From positions 1 through 64,000 of the forward strand of contig JANFNE010000045.1 of NCBI GenBank assembly GCA_024867545.1: DNA of 64,000 nt, in the 5' to 3' direction. Source of the stretch: Phytopythium helicoides (taxonomy: Eukaryota > Oomycota > Peronosporomycetes > Pythiales > Pythiaceae). The translations under genes and the position numbers were made by a program. The notes under the pieces were generated by a model, which had not been told where the DNA came from, made no database searches, and saw only the letters and a list, made by a program, of their open reading frames with translations. This document shows positions 1 to 11,159 of this stretch, one piece after another. Numbering within the stretch: position 1 is the stretch's first letter; each line of letters starts with the position of its first letter.

Positions 1-343
1 CGTTTTGCGTCATTCTTTGCACAGACACGCCCATCCGATCTGATCTGATCCGATGGATATTCCGCTTTGATTCGATTTGATTTGATCCAACTCGACTCGA
101 TTTGGCTCGGTTCGACTTGGTTCGACTCGGTTCGACTCGGTTCGACTCGGATCAACTCGGATCAACTCGGATCAACTCGGATCAAGTCGATTGGATTGAA
201 TTGGAGGGGAGTGAAGTGGGTTGTAGTGGAATGGAATTGTTTGGCGTGGGGTTGGTTTGAGAGGCGTGGTGTGGTGTGGTGTGGTGTGTGTGTAGTGTGG
301 CGTGTTGTTAGTAGTGTGTGTGTTAGTTGGTGGTTTTTCAAGT

Positions 344-418
344 TCCCAGATAGTCTAGGTGGTTAGGATAGCTGGCTCTCACACCAGCAGGACCCGGGTT
401 CGAGTCCCGGTCTGGGAA
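344..418 (+). tRNA. tRNA-Glu(CUC) copy 1, variant with two single-base insertions
   Basis: This copy is 75 nt. Relative to the 73-nt consensus it has an extra A in the anticodon loop/stem region, giving an 8-nt loop (CTCTCACA), and an extra G in the variable loop. The B box and terminator are intact. The same unit has another extra base upstream (CGCCCATCC at about 29-37), so uncorrected sequencing or assembly error is as likely as a true pseudogene. 542 bp to the next copy. Confidence 0.75.
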
Positions 419-885
419 TATCTTTTTCTTCTTCTTTTTTCTTCTTTTTTCTTCTTCTTCTTCTTCTCTCGTGTTGTGTTGTGTTGTTTTGTGTTCTCTT
501 TCGTGTCTGGTTTCTCATTTTCCCTTTTCCGTTTTCCGTTTTGCGTTTTGCGTCATTCTTTGCACAGACACGCCATCCGATCTGATCTGATCCGATGGAT
601 ATTTCGCTTTGATTCGATTTGATTTGATCCAACTCGACTCGATTTGGCTCGGTTCGACTTGGTTCGACTCGGTTCGACTCGGTTCGACTCGGATCAACTC
701 GGATCAACTCGGATCAACTCGGATCAAGTCGATTGGATTGAATTGGAGGGGAGTGAAGTGGGTTGTAGTGGAATGGAATTGTTTGGCGTGGGGTTGGTTT
801 GAGAGGCGTGGTGTGGTGTGGTGTGGTGTGTGTGTAGTGTGGCGTGTTGTTAGTAGTGTGTGTGTTAGTTGGTGGTTTTTCAAGT

Positions 886-958
886 TCCCAGATAGTCTAG
901 GTGGTTAGGATAGCTGGCTCTCACCCAGCAGACCCGGGTTCGAGTCCCGGTCTGGGAA
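886..958 (+). tRNA. tRNA-Glu(CUC) copy 2, consensus
   Basis: Reference description for the array. The acceptor stem TCCCAGA pairs with TCTGGGA and the discriminator base is A. The D stem is GTCT/GGAT. The anticodon arm is GCTGG-CTCTCAC-CCAGC, so the anticodon CTC reads GAG. The variable loop is AGAC and the T arm is CCGGG-TTCGAGT-CCCGG. The A box (TAGTCTAGGTGG) and B box (GGTTCGAGTCC) match pol III internal promoter consensus. T5 lies 5 nt past the gene. CCA is not encoded and there is no intron. 540 bp to the next copy. Confidence 0.98.
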
Positions 959-960
959 TA

Positions 961-1010
961 TCTTTTTCTTCTTCTTTTTTCTTCTTTTTTCTTCTTCTTC
1001 TTCTTCTCTC
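961..1010 (+). repeat. Pyrimidine-only TTC-rich tract (example from unit 2)
   Basis: These 50 nt contain only T and C on the + strand, mostly TTC and TTCTTTTTT. The tract begins right after the tRNA and includes the T5 terminator. The same tract, with different TTC and T6 counts, follows all 75 tRNA genes. Polypurine-polypyrimidine mirror tracts of this kind can form triplex DNA; that is known for GAA/TTC repeats and is inferred here. Confidence 0.9.
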
Positions 1011-1057
1011 GTGTTGTGTTGTGTTGTTTTGTGTTCTCTTTCGTGTCTGGTTTCTCA

Positions 1058-1092
1058 TTTTCCCTTTTCCGTTTTCCGTTTTGCGTTTTGCG
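1058..1092 (+). repeat. TTTTCCN/TTTTGCG heptamer block (example from unit 2)
   Basis: Five consecutive 7-bp units, TTTTCCC, TTTTCCG, TTTTCCG, TTTTGCG and TTTTGCG. Other units carry different numbers and orders of these three versions, so the block works as a barcode for individual units. Confidence 0.9.
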
Positions 1093-1190
1093 TCATTCTT
1101 TGCACAGACACGCCATCCGATCTGATCTGATCCGATGGATATTTCGCTTTGATTCGATTTGATTTGATCCAACTCGACTCGATTTGGCTC

Positions 1191-1270
1191 GGTTCGACTT
1201 GGTTCGACTCGGTTCGACTCGGTTCGACTCGGATCAACTCGGATCAACTCGGATCAACTCGGATCAAGTC
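1191..1270 (+). repeat. 10-bp subrepeat block (example from unit 2)
   Basis: Eight perfectly phased decamers: GGTTCGACTT, three GGTTCGACTC, three GGATCAACTC, then GGATCAAGTC. Copy number (about 6-9) and the GGATCAACTC to GGATCAAGTC switch point vary between units, changing unit length in 10-bp steps, close to one helical turn. Confidence 0.9.
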
Positions 1271-1420
1271 GATTGGATTGAATTGGAGGGGAGTGAAGTG
1301 GGTTGTAGTGGAATGGAATTGTTTGGCGTGGGGTTGGTTTGAGAGGCGTGGTGTGGTGTGGTGTGGTGTGTGTGTAGTGTGGCGTGTTGTTAGTAGTGTG
1401 TGTGTTAGTTGGTGGTTTTT
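1271..1420 (+). repeat. 150-nt C-poor, G/T-rich stretch 5' of the tRNA (example from unit 2)
   Basis: Only three C residues occur in 150 nt of the + strand, each in a GGCG context. The stretch contains GGTGTGGTGTGGTGTG and GTGTGTGTGTTAG runs and ends a few bases before the tRNA. It occupies the usual 5' flank of a pol III gene, but I see no TATA-like element. Its length and sequence are nearly constant between units. Confidence 0.85.
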
Positions 1421-1425
1421 CAAGT

Positions 1426-1498
1426 TCCCAGATAGTCTAGGTGGTTAGGATAGCTGGCTCTCACCCAGCAGACCCGGGTTCGAGTCCCGGTCTGGGAA
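1426..1498 (+). tRNA. tRNA-Glu(CUC) copy 3
   Basis: Consensus sequence; 525 bp to the next copy. Confidence 0.97.
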
Positions 1499-1950
1499 TA
1501 TCTTTTTCTTCTTCTTTTTTCTTCTTCTTCTTCTTCTCTCGTGTTGTGTTGTGTTGTTTTGTTTTGTGTTCTCTTTCGTGTCTGGTTTCTCATTTTCCCT
1601 TTTCCGTTTTCCGTTTTCCGTTTTGCGTCATTCTTTGCACAGACACGCCATCCGATCTGATCTGATCCGATGGATATTCCGCTTTGATTCGATTTGATTT
1701 GATCCAACTCGACTCGATTTGGCTCGGTTCGACTTGGTTCGACTCGGTTCGACTCGGTTCGACTCGGATCAACTCGGATCAACTCGGATCAAGTCGATTC
1801 GATTGAATTGGAGGGGAGTGAAGTGGGTTGTAGTGGAATGGAATTGTTTGGCGTGGGGTTGGTTTGAGAGGCGTGGTGTGGTGTGGTGTGGTGTGTGTGT
1901 AGTGTGGCGTGTTGTTAGTAGTGTGTGTGTTAGTTGGTGGTTTTTCAAGT

Positions 1951-2023
1951 TCCCAGATAGTCTAGGTGGTTAGGATAGCTGGCTCTCACCCAGCAGACCC
2001 GGGTTCGAGTCCCGGTCTGGGAA
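1951..2023 (+). tRNA. tRNA-Glu(CUC) copy 4
   Basis: Consensus sequence; 535 bp to the next copy. Confidence 0.97.
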
Positions 2024-2485
2024 TATCTTTTTCTTCTTCTTTTTTCTTCTTCTTCTTCTTCTCTCGTGTTGTGTTGTGTTGTTTTGTTTTGTGTTCTCTT
2101 TCGTGTCTGGTTTCTCATTTTCCCTTTTCCGTTTTCCGTTTTCCGTTTTGCGTCATTCTTTGCACAGACACGCCATCCGATCTGATCTGATCCGATGGAT
2201 ATTCCGCTTTGATTCGATTTGATTTGATCCAACTCGACTCGATTTGGCTCGGTTCGACTTGGTTCGACTCGGTTCGACTCGGTTCGACTCGGATCAACTC
2301 GGATCAACTCGGATCAACTCGGATCAAGTCGATTGGATTGAATTGGAGGGGAGTGAAGTGGGTTGTAGTGGAATGGAATTGTTTGGCGTGGGGTTGGTTT
2401 GAGAGGCGTGGTGTGGTGTGGTGTGGTGTGTGTGTAGTGTGGCGTGTTGTTAGTAGTGTGTGTGTTAGTTGGTGGTTTTTCAAGT

Positions 2486-2558
2486 TCCCAGATAGTCTAG
2501 GTGGTTAGGATAGCTGGCTCTCACCCAGCAGACCCGGGTTCGAGTCCCGGTCTGGGAA
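2486..2558 (+). tRNA. tRNA-Glu(CUC) copy 5
   Basis: Consensus sequence; 530 bp to the next copy. Confidence 0.97.
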
Positions 2559-3015
2559 TATCTTTTTCTTCTTCTTTTTTCTTCTTTTTTCTTCTTCTTC
2601 TTCTTCTCTCGTGTTGTGTTGTGTTGTTTTGTGTTCTCTTTCGTGTCTGGTTTCTCATTTTCCCTTTTCCGTTTTCCGTTTTCCGTTTTGCGTCATTCTT
2701 TGCACAGACACGCCATCCGATCTGATCTGATCCGATGGATATTCCGCTTTGATTCGATTTGATTTGATCCAACTCGACTCGATTTGGCTCGGTTCGACTT
2801 GGTTCGACTCGGTTCGACTCGGTTCGACTCGGATCAACTCGGATCAACTCGGATCAAGTCGATTGGATTGAATTGGAGGGGAGTGAAGTGGGTTGTAGTG
2901 GAATGGAATTGTTTGGCGTGGGGTTGGTTTGAGAGGCGTGGTGTGGTGTGGTGTGGTGTGTGTGTAGTGTGGCGTGTTGTTAGTAGTGTGTGTGTTAGTT
3001 GGTGGTTTTTCAAGT

Positions 3016-3088
3016 TCCCAGATAGTCTAGGTGGTTAGGATAGCTGGCTCTCACCCAGCAGACCCGGGTTCGAGTCCCGGTCTGGGAA
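3016..3088 (+). tRNA. tRNA-Glu(CUC) copy 6
   Basis: Consensus sequence; 555 bp to the next copy. Confidence 0.97.
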
Positions 3089-3570
3089 TATCTTTTTCTT
3101 CTTCTTTTTTCTTCTTTTTTCTTCTTCTTCTTCTTCTTCTCTCGTGTTGTGTTGTGTTGTTTTGTTTTGTGTTCTCTTTCGTGTCTGGTTTCTCATTTTC
3201 CCTTTTCCCTTTTCCGTTTTCCGTTTTGCGTTTTGCGTCATTCTTTGCACAGACACGCCATCCGATCTGATCTGATCCGATGGATATTCCGCTTTGATTC
3301 GATTTGATTTGATCCAACTCGACTCGATTTGGCTCGGTTCGACTTGGTTCGACTCGGTTCGACTCGGTTCGACTCGGATCAACTCGGATCAACTCGGATC
3401 AACTCGGATCAAGTCGATTGGATTGAATTGGAGGGGAGTGAAGTGGGTTGTAGTGGAATGGAATTGTTTGGCGTGGGGTTGGTTTGAGAGGCGTGGTGTG
3501 GTGTGGTGTGGTGTGTGTGTAGTGTGGCGTGTTGTTAGTAGTGTGTGTGTTAGTTGGTGGTTTTTCAAGT

Positions 3571-3643
3571 TCCCAGATAGTCTAGGTGGTTAGGATAGCT
3601 GGCTCTCACCCAGCAGACCCGGGTTCGAGTCCCGGTCTGGGAA
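3571..3643 (+). tRNA. tRNA-Glu(CUC) copy 7
   Basis: Consensus sequence; 528 bp to the next copy. Confidence 0.97.
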
Positions 3644-4098
3644 TATCTTTTTCTTCTTCTTTCTTCTTCTTCTTCTTCTTCTTCTCTCGTGTTGTGTTGT
3701 GTTGTTTTGTTTTGTGTTTTCTTTCGTGTCTGGTTTCTCATTTTCCCTTTTCCCTTTTCCGTTTTGCGTTTTGCGTCATTCTTTGCACAGACACGCCATC
3801 CGATCTGATCTGATCCGATGGATATTCCGCTTTGATTCGATTTGATTTGATCCAACTCGACTCGATTTGGCTCGGTTCGACTTGGTTCGACTCGGTTCGA
3901 CTCGGTTCGACTCGGATCAACTCGGATCAAGTCGGATCAAGTCGATTCGATTGAATTGGAGGGGAGTGAAGTGGGTTGTAGTGGAATGGAATTGTTTGGC
4001 GTGGGGTTGGTTTGAGAGGCGTGGTGTGGTGTGGTGTGGTGTGTGTGTAGTGTGGCGTGTTGTTAGTAGTGTGTGTGTTAGTTGGTGGTTTTTCAAGT

Positions 4099-4171
4099 TC
4101 CCAGATAGTCTAGGTGGTTAGGATAGCTGGCTCTCACCCAGCAGACCCGGGTTCGAGTCCCGGTCTGGGAA
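4099..4171 (+). tRNA. tRNA-Glu(CUC) copy 8
   Basis: Consensus sequence; 548 bp to the next copy. Confidence 0.97.
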
Positions 4172-4646
4172 TATCTTTTTCTTCTTCTTTTTTCTTCTTT
4201 TTTCTTCTTCTTCTTCTTCTTCTCTCGTGTTGTGTTGTGTTGTTTTGTTTTGTGTTTTCTTTCGTGTCTGGTTTCTCATTTTCCCTTTTCCCTTTTCCGT
4301 TTTGCGTTTTGCGTCATTCTTTGCACAGACACGCCATCCGATCTGATCTGATCCGATGGATATTCCGCTTTGATTCGATTTGATTTGATCCAACTCGACT
4401 CGATTTGGCTCGGTTCGACTTGGTTCGACTCGGTTCGACTCGGTTCGACTCGGATCAACTCGGATCAACTCGGATCAAGTCGGATCAAGTCGATTGGATT
4501 GAATTGGAGGGGAGTGAAGTGGGTTGTAGTGGAATGGAATTGTTTGGCGTGGGGTTGGTTTGAGAGGCGTGGTGTGGTGTGGTGTGGTGTGTGTGTAGTG
4601 TGGCGTGTTGTTAGTAGTGTGTGTGTTAGTTGGTGGTTTTTCAAGT

Positions 4647-4719
4647 TCCCAGATAGTCTAGGTGGTTAGGATAGCTGGCTCTCACCCAGCAGACCCGGGT
4701 TCGAGTCCCGGTCTGGGAA
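4647..4719 (+). tRNA. tRNA-Glu(CUC) copy 9
   Basis: Consensus sequence; 538 bp to the next copy. Confidence 0.97.
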
Positions 4720-5184
4720 TATCTTTTTCTTCTTCTTTCTTCTTCTTCTTCTTCTTCTTCTCTCGTGTTGTGTTGTGTTGTTTTGTTTTGTGTTTTCTTT
4801 CGTGTCTGGTTTCTCATTTTCCCTTTTCCCTTTTCCGTTTTGCGTTTTGCGTCATTCTTTGCACAGACACGCCATCCGATCTGATCTGATCCGATGGATA
4901 TTCCGCTTTGATTCGATTTGATTTGATCCAACTCGACTCGATTTGGCTCGGTTCGACTTGGTTCGACTCGGTTCGACTCGGTTCGACTCGGATCAACTCG
5001 GATCAACTCGGATCAAGTCGGATCAAGTCGATTGGATTGAATTGGAGGGGAGTGAAGTGGGTTGTAGTGGAATGGAATTGTTTGGCGTGGGGTTGGTTTG
5101 AGAGGCGTGGTGTGGTGTGGTGTGGTGTGTGTGTAGTGTGGCGTGTTGTTAGTAGTGTGTGTGTTAGTTGGTGGTTTTTCAAGT

Positions 5185-5257
5185 TCCCAGATAGTCTAGG
5201 TGGTTAGGATAGCTGGCTCTCACCCAGCAGACCCGGGTTCGAGTCCCGGTCTGGGAA
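5185..5257 (+). tRNA. tRNA-Glu(CUC) copy 10
   Basis: Consensus sequence; 544 bp to the next copy. Confidence 0.97.
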
Positions 5258-5728
5258 TATCTTTTTCTTCTTCTTTTTTCTTCTTTCTTTTTTCTTCTTC
5301 TTCTTCTTCTCTCGTGTTGTGTTGTGTTGTTTTGTGTTCTCTTTCGTGTCTGGTTTCTCATTTTCCCTTTTCCGTTTTCCGTTTTCCGTTTTGCGTCATT
5401 CTTTGCACAGACACGCCATCCGATCTGATCTGATCCGATGGATATTCCGCTTTGATTCGATTTGATTTGATCCAACTCGACTCGATTTGGCTCGGTTCGA
5501 CTTGGTTCGACTCGGTTCGACTCGGTTCGACTCGGATCAACTCGGATCAACTCGGATCAAGTCGGATCAAGTCGATTCGATTGAATTGGAGGGGAGTGAA
5601 GTGGGTTGTAGTGGAATGGAATTGTTTGGCGTGGGGTTGGTTTGAGAGGCGTGGTGTGGTGTGGTGTGGTGTGTGTGTAGTGTGGCGTGTTGTTAGTAGT
5701 GTGTGTGTTAGTTGGTGGTTTTTCAAGT

Positions 5729-5801
5729 TCCCAGATAGTCTAGGTGGTTAGGATAGCTGGCTCTCACCCAGCAGACCCGGGTTCGAGTCCCGGTCTGGGA
5801 A
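5729..5801 (+). tRNA. tRNA-Glu(CUC) copy 11
   Basis: Consensus sequence; 538 bp to the next copy. Confidence 0.97.
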
Positions 5802-6266
5802 TATCTTTTTCTTCTTCTTTCTTCTTCTTCTTCTTCTTCTTCTCTCGTGTTGTGTTGTGTTGTTTTGTTTTGTGTTTTCTTTCGTGTCTGGTTTCTCATT
5901 TTCCCTTTTCCCTTTTCCGTTTTGCGTTTTGCGTCATTCTTTGCACAGACACGCCATCCGATCTGATCTGATCCGATGGATATTCCGCTTTGATTCGATT
6001 TGATTTGATCCAACTCGACTCGATTTGGCTCGGTTCGACTTGGTTCGACTCGGTTCGACTCGGTTCGACTCGGATCAACTCGGATCAACTCGGATCAACT
6101 CGGATCAAGTCGATTGGATTGAATTGGAGGGGAGTGAAGTGGGTTGTAGTGGAATGGAATTGTTTGGCGTGGGGTTGGTTTGAGAGGCGTGGTGTGGTGT
6201 GGTGTGGTGTGTGTGTAGTGTGGCGTGTTGTTAGTAGTGTGTGTGTTAGTTGGTGGTTTTTCAAGT

Positions 6267-6339
6267 TCCCAGATAGTCTAGGTGGTTAGGATAGCTGGCT
6301 CTCACCCAGCAGACCCGGGTTCGAGTCCCGGTCTGGGAA
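6267..6339 (+). tRNA. tRNA-Glu(CUC) copy 12
   Basis: Consensus sequence; 540 bp to the next copy. Confidence 0.97.
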
Positions 6340-6806
6340 TATCTTTTTCTTCTTCTTTTTTCTTCTTTTTTCTTCTTCTTCTTCTTCTCTCGTGTTGTGT
6401 TGTGTTGTTTTGTGTTCTCTTTCGTGTCTGGTTTCTCATTTTCCCTTTTCCGTTTTCCGTTTTCCGTTTTGCGTCATTCTTTGCACAGACACGCCATCCG
6501 ATCTGATCTGATCCGATGGATATTTCGCTTTGATTCGATTTGATTTGATCCAACTCGACTCGATTTGGCTCGGTTCGACTTGGTTCGACTCGGTTCGACT
6601 CGGTTCGACTCGGATCAACTCGGATCAACTCGGATCAACTCGGATCAAGTCGATTGGATTGAATTGGAGGGGAGTGAAGTGGGTTGTAGTGGAATGGAAT
6701 TGTTTGGCGTGGGGTTGGTTTGAGAGGCGTGGTGTGGTGTGGTGTGGTGTGTGTGTAGTGTGGCGTGTTGTTAGTAGTGTGTGTGTTAGTTGGTGGTTTT
6801 TCAAGT

Positions 6807-6879
6807 TCCCAGATAGTCTAGGTGGTTAGGATAGCTGGCTCTCACCCAGCAGACCCGGGTTCGAGTCCCGGTCTGGGAA
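6807..6879 (+). tRNA. tRNA-Glu(CUC) copy 13
   Basis: Consensus sequence; its following spacer looks like that of copy 2; 540 bp to the next copy. Confidence 0.97.
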
Positions 6880-7346
6880 TATCTTTTTCTTCTTCTTTTT
6901 TCTTCTTTTTTCTTCTTCTTCTTCTTCTCTCGTGTTGTGTTGTGTTGTTTTGTGTTCTCTTTCGTGTCTGGTTTCTCATTTTCCCTTTTCCGTTTTCCGT
7001 TTTGCGTTTTGCGTCATTCTTTGCACAGACACGCCATCCGATCTGATCTGATCCGATGGATATTTCGCTTTGATTCGATTTGATTTGATCCAACTCGACT
7101 CGATTTGGCTCGGTTCGACTTGGTTCGACTCGGTTCGACTCGGTTCGACTCGGATCAACTCGGATCAACTCGGATCAACTCGGATCAAGTCGATTGGATT
7201 GAATTGGAGGGGAGTGAAGTGGGTTGTAGTGGAATGGAATTGTTTGGCGTGGGGTTGGTTTGAGAGGCGTGGTGTGGTGTGGTGTGGTGTGTGTGTAGTG
7301 TGGCGTGTTGTTAGTAGTGTGTGTGTTAGTTGGTGGTTTTTCAAGT

Positions 7347-7419
7347 TCCCAGATAGTCTAGGTGGTTAGGATAGCTGGCTCTCACCCAGCAGACCCGGGT
7401 TCGAGTCCCGGTCTGGGAA
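7347..7419 (+). tRNA. tRNA-Glu(CUC) copy 14
   Basis: Consensus sequence; 535 bp to the next copy. Confidence 0.97.
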
Positions 7420-7881
7420 TATCTTTTTCTTCTTCTTTTTTCTTCTTCTTCTTCTTCTCTCGTGTTGTGTTGTGTTGTTTTGTTTTGTGTTCTCTTTCGT
7501 GTCTGGTTTCTCATTTTCCCTTTTCCGTTTTCCGTTTTCCGTTTTGCGTCATTCTTTGCACAGACACGCCATCCGATCTGATCTGATCCGATGGATATTC
7601 CGCTTTGATTCGATTTGATTTGATCCAACTCGACTCGATTTGGCTCGGTTCGACTTGGTTCGACTCGGTTCGACTCGGTTCGACTCGGATCAACTCGGAT
7701 CAACTCGGATCAACTCGGATCAAGTCGATTGGATTGAATTGGAGGGGAGTGAAGTGGGTTGTAGTGGAATGGAATTGTTTGGCGTGGGGTTGGTTTGAGA
7801 GGCGTGGTGTGGTGTGGTGTGGTGTGTGTGTAGTGTGGCGTGTTGTTAGTAGTGTGTGTGTTAGTTGGTGGTTTTTCAAGT

Positions 7882-7954
7882 TCCCAGATAGTCTAGGTGG
7901 TTAGGATAGCTGGCTCTCACCCAGCAGACCCGGGTTCGAGTCCCGGTCTGGGAA
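7882..7954 (+). tRNA. tRNA-Glu(CUC) copy 15
   Basis: Consensus sequence; 540 bp to the next copy. Confidence 0.97.
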
Positions 7955-8421
7955 TATCTTTTTCTTCTTCTTTTTTCTTCTTTTTTCTTCTTCTTCTTCT
8001 TCTCTCGTGTTGTGTTGTGTTGTTTTGTGTTCTCTTTCGTGTCTGGTTTCTCATTTTCCCTTTTCCGTTTTCCGTTTTCCGTTTTGCGTCATTCTTTGCA
8101 CAGACACGCCATCCGATCTGATCTGATCCGATGGATATTCCGCTTTGATTCGATTTGATTTGATCCAACTCGACTCGATTTGGCTCGGTTCGACTTGGTT
8201 CGACTCGGTTCGACTCGGTTCGACTCGGATCAACTCGGATCAACTCGGATCAACTCGGATCAAGTCGATTGGATTGAATTGGAGGGGAGTGAAGTGGGTT
8301 GTAGTGGAATGGAATTGTTTGGCGTGGGGTTGGTTTGAGAGGCGTGGTGTGGTGTGGTGTGGTGTGTGTGTAGTGTGGCGTGTTGTTAGTAGTGTGTGTG
8401 TTAGTTGGTGGTTTTTCAAGT

Positions 8422-8494
8422 TCCCAGATAGTCTAGGTGGTTAGGATAGCTGGCTCTCACCCAGCAGACCCGGGTTCGAGTCCCGGTCTGGGAA
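8422..8494 (+). tRNA. tRNA-Glu(CUC) copy 16
   Basis: Consensus sequence; 532 bp to the next copy. Confidence 0.97.
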
Positions 8495-8953
8495 TATCTT
8501 TTTCTTCTTCTTTTTTCTTCTTCTTCTTCTTCTCTCGTGTTGTGTTGTGTTGTTTTGTTTTGTGTTCTCTTTCGTGTCTGGTTTCTCATTTTCCGTTTTC
8601 CCTTTTCCGTTTTCCGTTTTGCGTTTTGCGTCATTCTTTGCACAGACACGCCATCCGATCTGATCTGATCCGATGGATATTCCGCTTTGATTCGATTTGA
8701 TTTGATCCAACTCGACTCGATTTGGCTCGGTTCGACTTGGTTCGACTCGGTTCGACTCGGTTCGACTCGGATCAACTCGGATCAAGTCGGATCAAGTCGA
8801 TTCGATTGAATTGGAGGGGAGTGAAGTGGGTTGTAGTGGAATGGAATTGTTTGGCGTGGGGTTGGTTTGAGAGGCGTGGTGTGGTGTGGTGTGGTGTGTG
8901 TGTAGTGTGGCGTGTTGTTAGTAGTGTGTGTGTTAGTTGGTGGTTTTTCAAGT

Positions 8954-9026
8954 TCCCAGATAGTCTAGGTGGTTAGGATAGCTGGCTCTCACCCAGCAGA
9001 CCCGGGTTCGAGTCCCGGTCTGGGAA
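8954..9026 (+). tRNA. tRNA-Glu(CUC) copy 17
   Basis: Consensus sequence; first unit of a block repeated 4,278 bp downstream (copies 25-28); 522 bp to the next copy. Confidence 0.97.
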
Positions 9027-9475
9027 TATCTTTTTCTTCTTCTTTTTTCTTCTTCTTCTTCTTCTCTCGTGTTGTGTTGTGTTGTTTTGTTTTGTGTTCT
9101 CTTTCGTGTCTGGTTTCTCATTTTCCCTTTTCCCTTTTCCGTTTTCCGTTTTCCGTTTTGCGTCATTCTTTGCACAGACACGCCATCCGATCTGATCTGA
9201 TCCGATGGATATTCCGCTTTGATTCGATTTGATTTGATCCAACTCGACTCGATTTGGCTCGGTTCGACTTGGTTCGACTCGGTTCGACTCGGATCAACTC
9301 GGATCAACTCGGATCAAGTCGATTCGATTGAATTGGAGGGGAGTGAAGTGGGTTGTAGTGGAATGGAATTGTTTGGCGTGGGGTTGGTTTGAGAGGCGTG
9401 GTGTGGTGTGGTGTGGTGTGTGTGTAGTGTGGCGTGTTGTTAGTAGTGTGTGTGTTAGTTGGTGGTTTTTCAAGT

Positions 9476-9548
9476 TCCCAGATAGTCTAGGTGGTTAGGA
9501 TAGCTGGCTCTCACCCAGCAGACCCGGGTTCGAGTCCCGGTCTGGGAA
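9476..9548 (+). tRNA. tRNA-Glu(CUC) copy 18
   Basis: Consensus sequence; counterpart of copy 26; 533 bp to the next copy. Confidence 0.97.
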
Positions 9549-10008
9549 TATCTTTTTCTTCTTCTTTTTTCTTCTTCTTCTTCTTCTTCTCTCGTGTTGT
9601 GTTGTGTTGTTTTGTGTTCTCTTTCGTGTCTGGTTTCTCATTTTCCCTTTTCCGTTTTCCGTTTTCCGTTTTGCGTCATTCTTTGCACAGACACGCCATC
9701 CGATCTGATCTGATCCGATGGATATTCCGCTTTGATTCGATTTGATTTGATCCAACTCGACTCGATTTGGCTCGGTTCGACTTGGTTCGACTCGGTTCGA
9801 CTCGGTTCGACTCGGATCAACTCGGATCAACTCGGATCAAGTCGGATCAAGTCGATTCGATTGAATTGGAGGGGAGTGAAGTGGGTTGTAGTGGAATGGA
9901 ATTGTTTGGCGTGGGGTTGGTTTGAGAGGCGTGGTGTGGTGTGGTGTGGTGTGTGTGTAGTGTGGCGTGTTGTTAGTAGTGTGTGTGTTAGTTGGTGGTT
10001 TTTCAAGT

Positions 10009-10081
10009 TCCCAGATAGTCTAGGTGGTTAGGATAGCTGGCTCTCACCCAGCAGACCCGGGTTCGAGTCCCGGTCTGGGAA
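10009..10081 (+). tRNA. tRNA-Glu(CUC) copy 19
   Basis: Consensus sequence; counterpart of copy 27; 540 bp to the next copy. Confidence 0.97.
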
Positions 10082-10548
10082 TATCTTTTTCTTCTTCTTT
10101 TTTCTTCTTTTTTCTTCTTCTTCTTCTTCTCTCGTGTTGTGTTGTGTTGTTTTGTGTTCTCTTTCGTGTCTGGTTTCTCATTTTCCCTTTTCCGTTTTCC
10201 GTTTTCCGTTTTGCGTCATTCTTTGCACAGACACGCCATCCGATCTGATCTGATCCGATGGATATTCCGCTTTGATTCGATTTGATTTGATCCAACTCGA
10301 CTCGATTTGGCTCGGTTCGACTTGGTTCGACTCGGTTCGACTCGGTTCGACTCGGATCAACTCGGATCAACTCGGATCAAGTCGGATCAAGTCGATTGGA
10401 TTGAATTGGAGGGGAGTGAAGTGGGTTGTAGTGGAATGGAATTGTTTGGCGTGGGGTTGGTTTGAGAGGCGTGGTGTGGTGTGGTGTGGTGTGTGTGTAG
10501 TGTGGCGTGTTGTTAGTAGTGTGTGTGTTAGTTGGTGGTTTTTCAAGT

Positions 10549-10621
10549 TCCCAGATAGTCTAGGTGGTTAGGATAGCTGGCTCTCACCCAGCAGACCCGG
10601 GTTCGAGTCCCGGTCTGGGAA
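10549..10621 (+). tRNA. tRNA-Glu(CUC) copy 20
   Basis: Consensus sequence; counterpart of copy 28; 538 bp to the next copy. Confidence 0.97.
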
Positions 10622-11086
10622 TATCTTTTTCTTCTTCTTTCTTCTTCTTCTTCTTCTTCTTCTCTCGTGTTGTGTTGTGTTGTGTTGTTTTGTGTTCTCT
10701 TTCGTGTCTGGTTTCTCATTTTCCCTTTTCCGTTTTCCGTTTTCCGTTTTGCGTCATTCTTTGCACAGACACGCCATCCGATCTGATCTGATCCGATGGA
10801 TATTCCGCTTTGATTCGATTTGATTTGATCCAACTCGACTCGATTTGGCTCGGTTCGACTTGGTTCGACTCGGTTCGACTCGGTTCGACTCGGATCAACT
10901 CGGATCAACTCGGATCAAGTCGGATCAAGTCGATTGGATTGAATTGGAGGGGAGTGAAGTGGGTTGTAGTGGAATGGAATTGTTTGGCGTGGGGTTGGTT
11001 TGAGAGGCGTGGTGTGGTGTGGTGTGGTGTGTGTGTAGTGTGGCGTGTTGTTAGTAGTGTGTGTGTTAGTTGGTGGTTTTTCAAGT

Positions 11087-11159
11087 TCCCAGATAGTCTA
11101 GGTGGTTAGGATAGCTGGCTCTCACCCAGCAGACCCGGGTTCGAGTCCCGGTCTGGGAA
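11087..11159 (+). tRNA. tRNA-Glu(CUC) copy 21
   Basis: Consensus sequence; 538 bp to the next copy. Confidence 0.97.
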
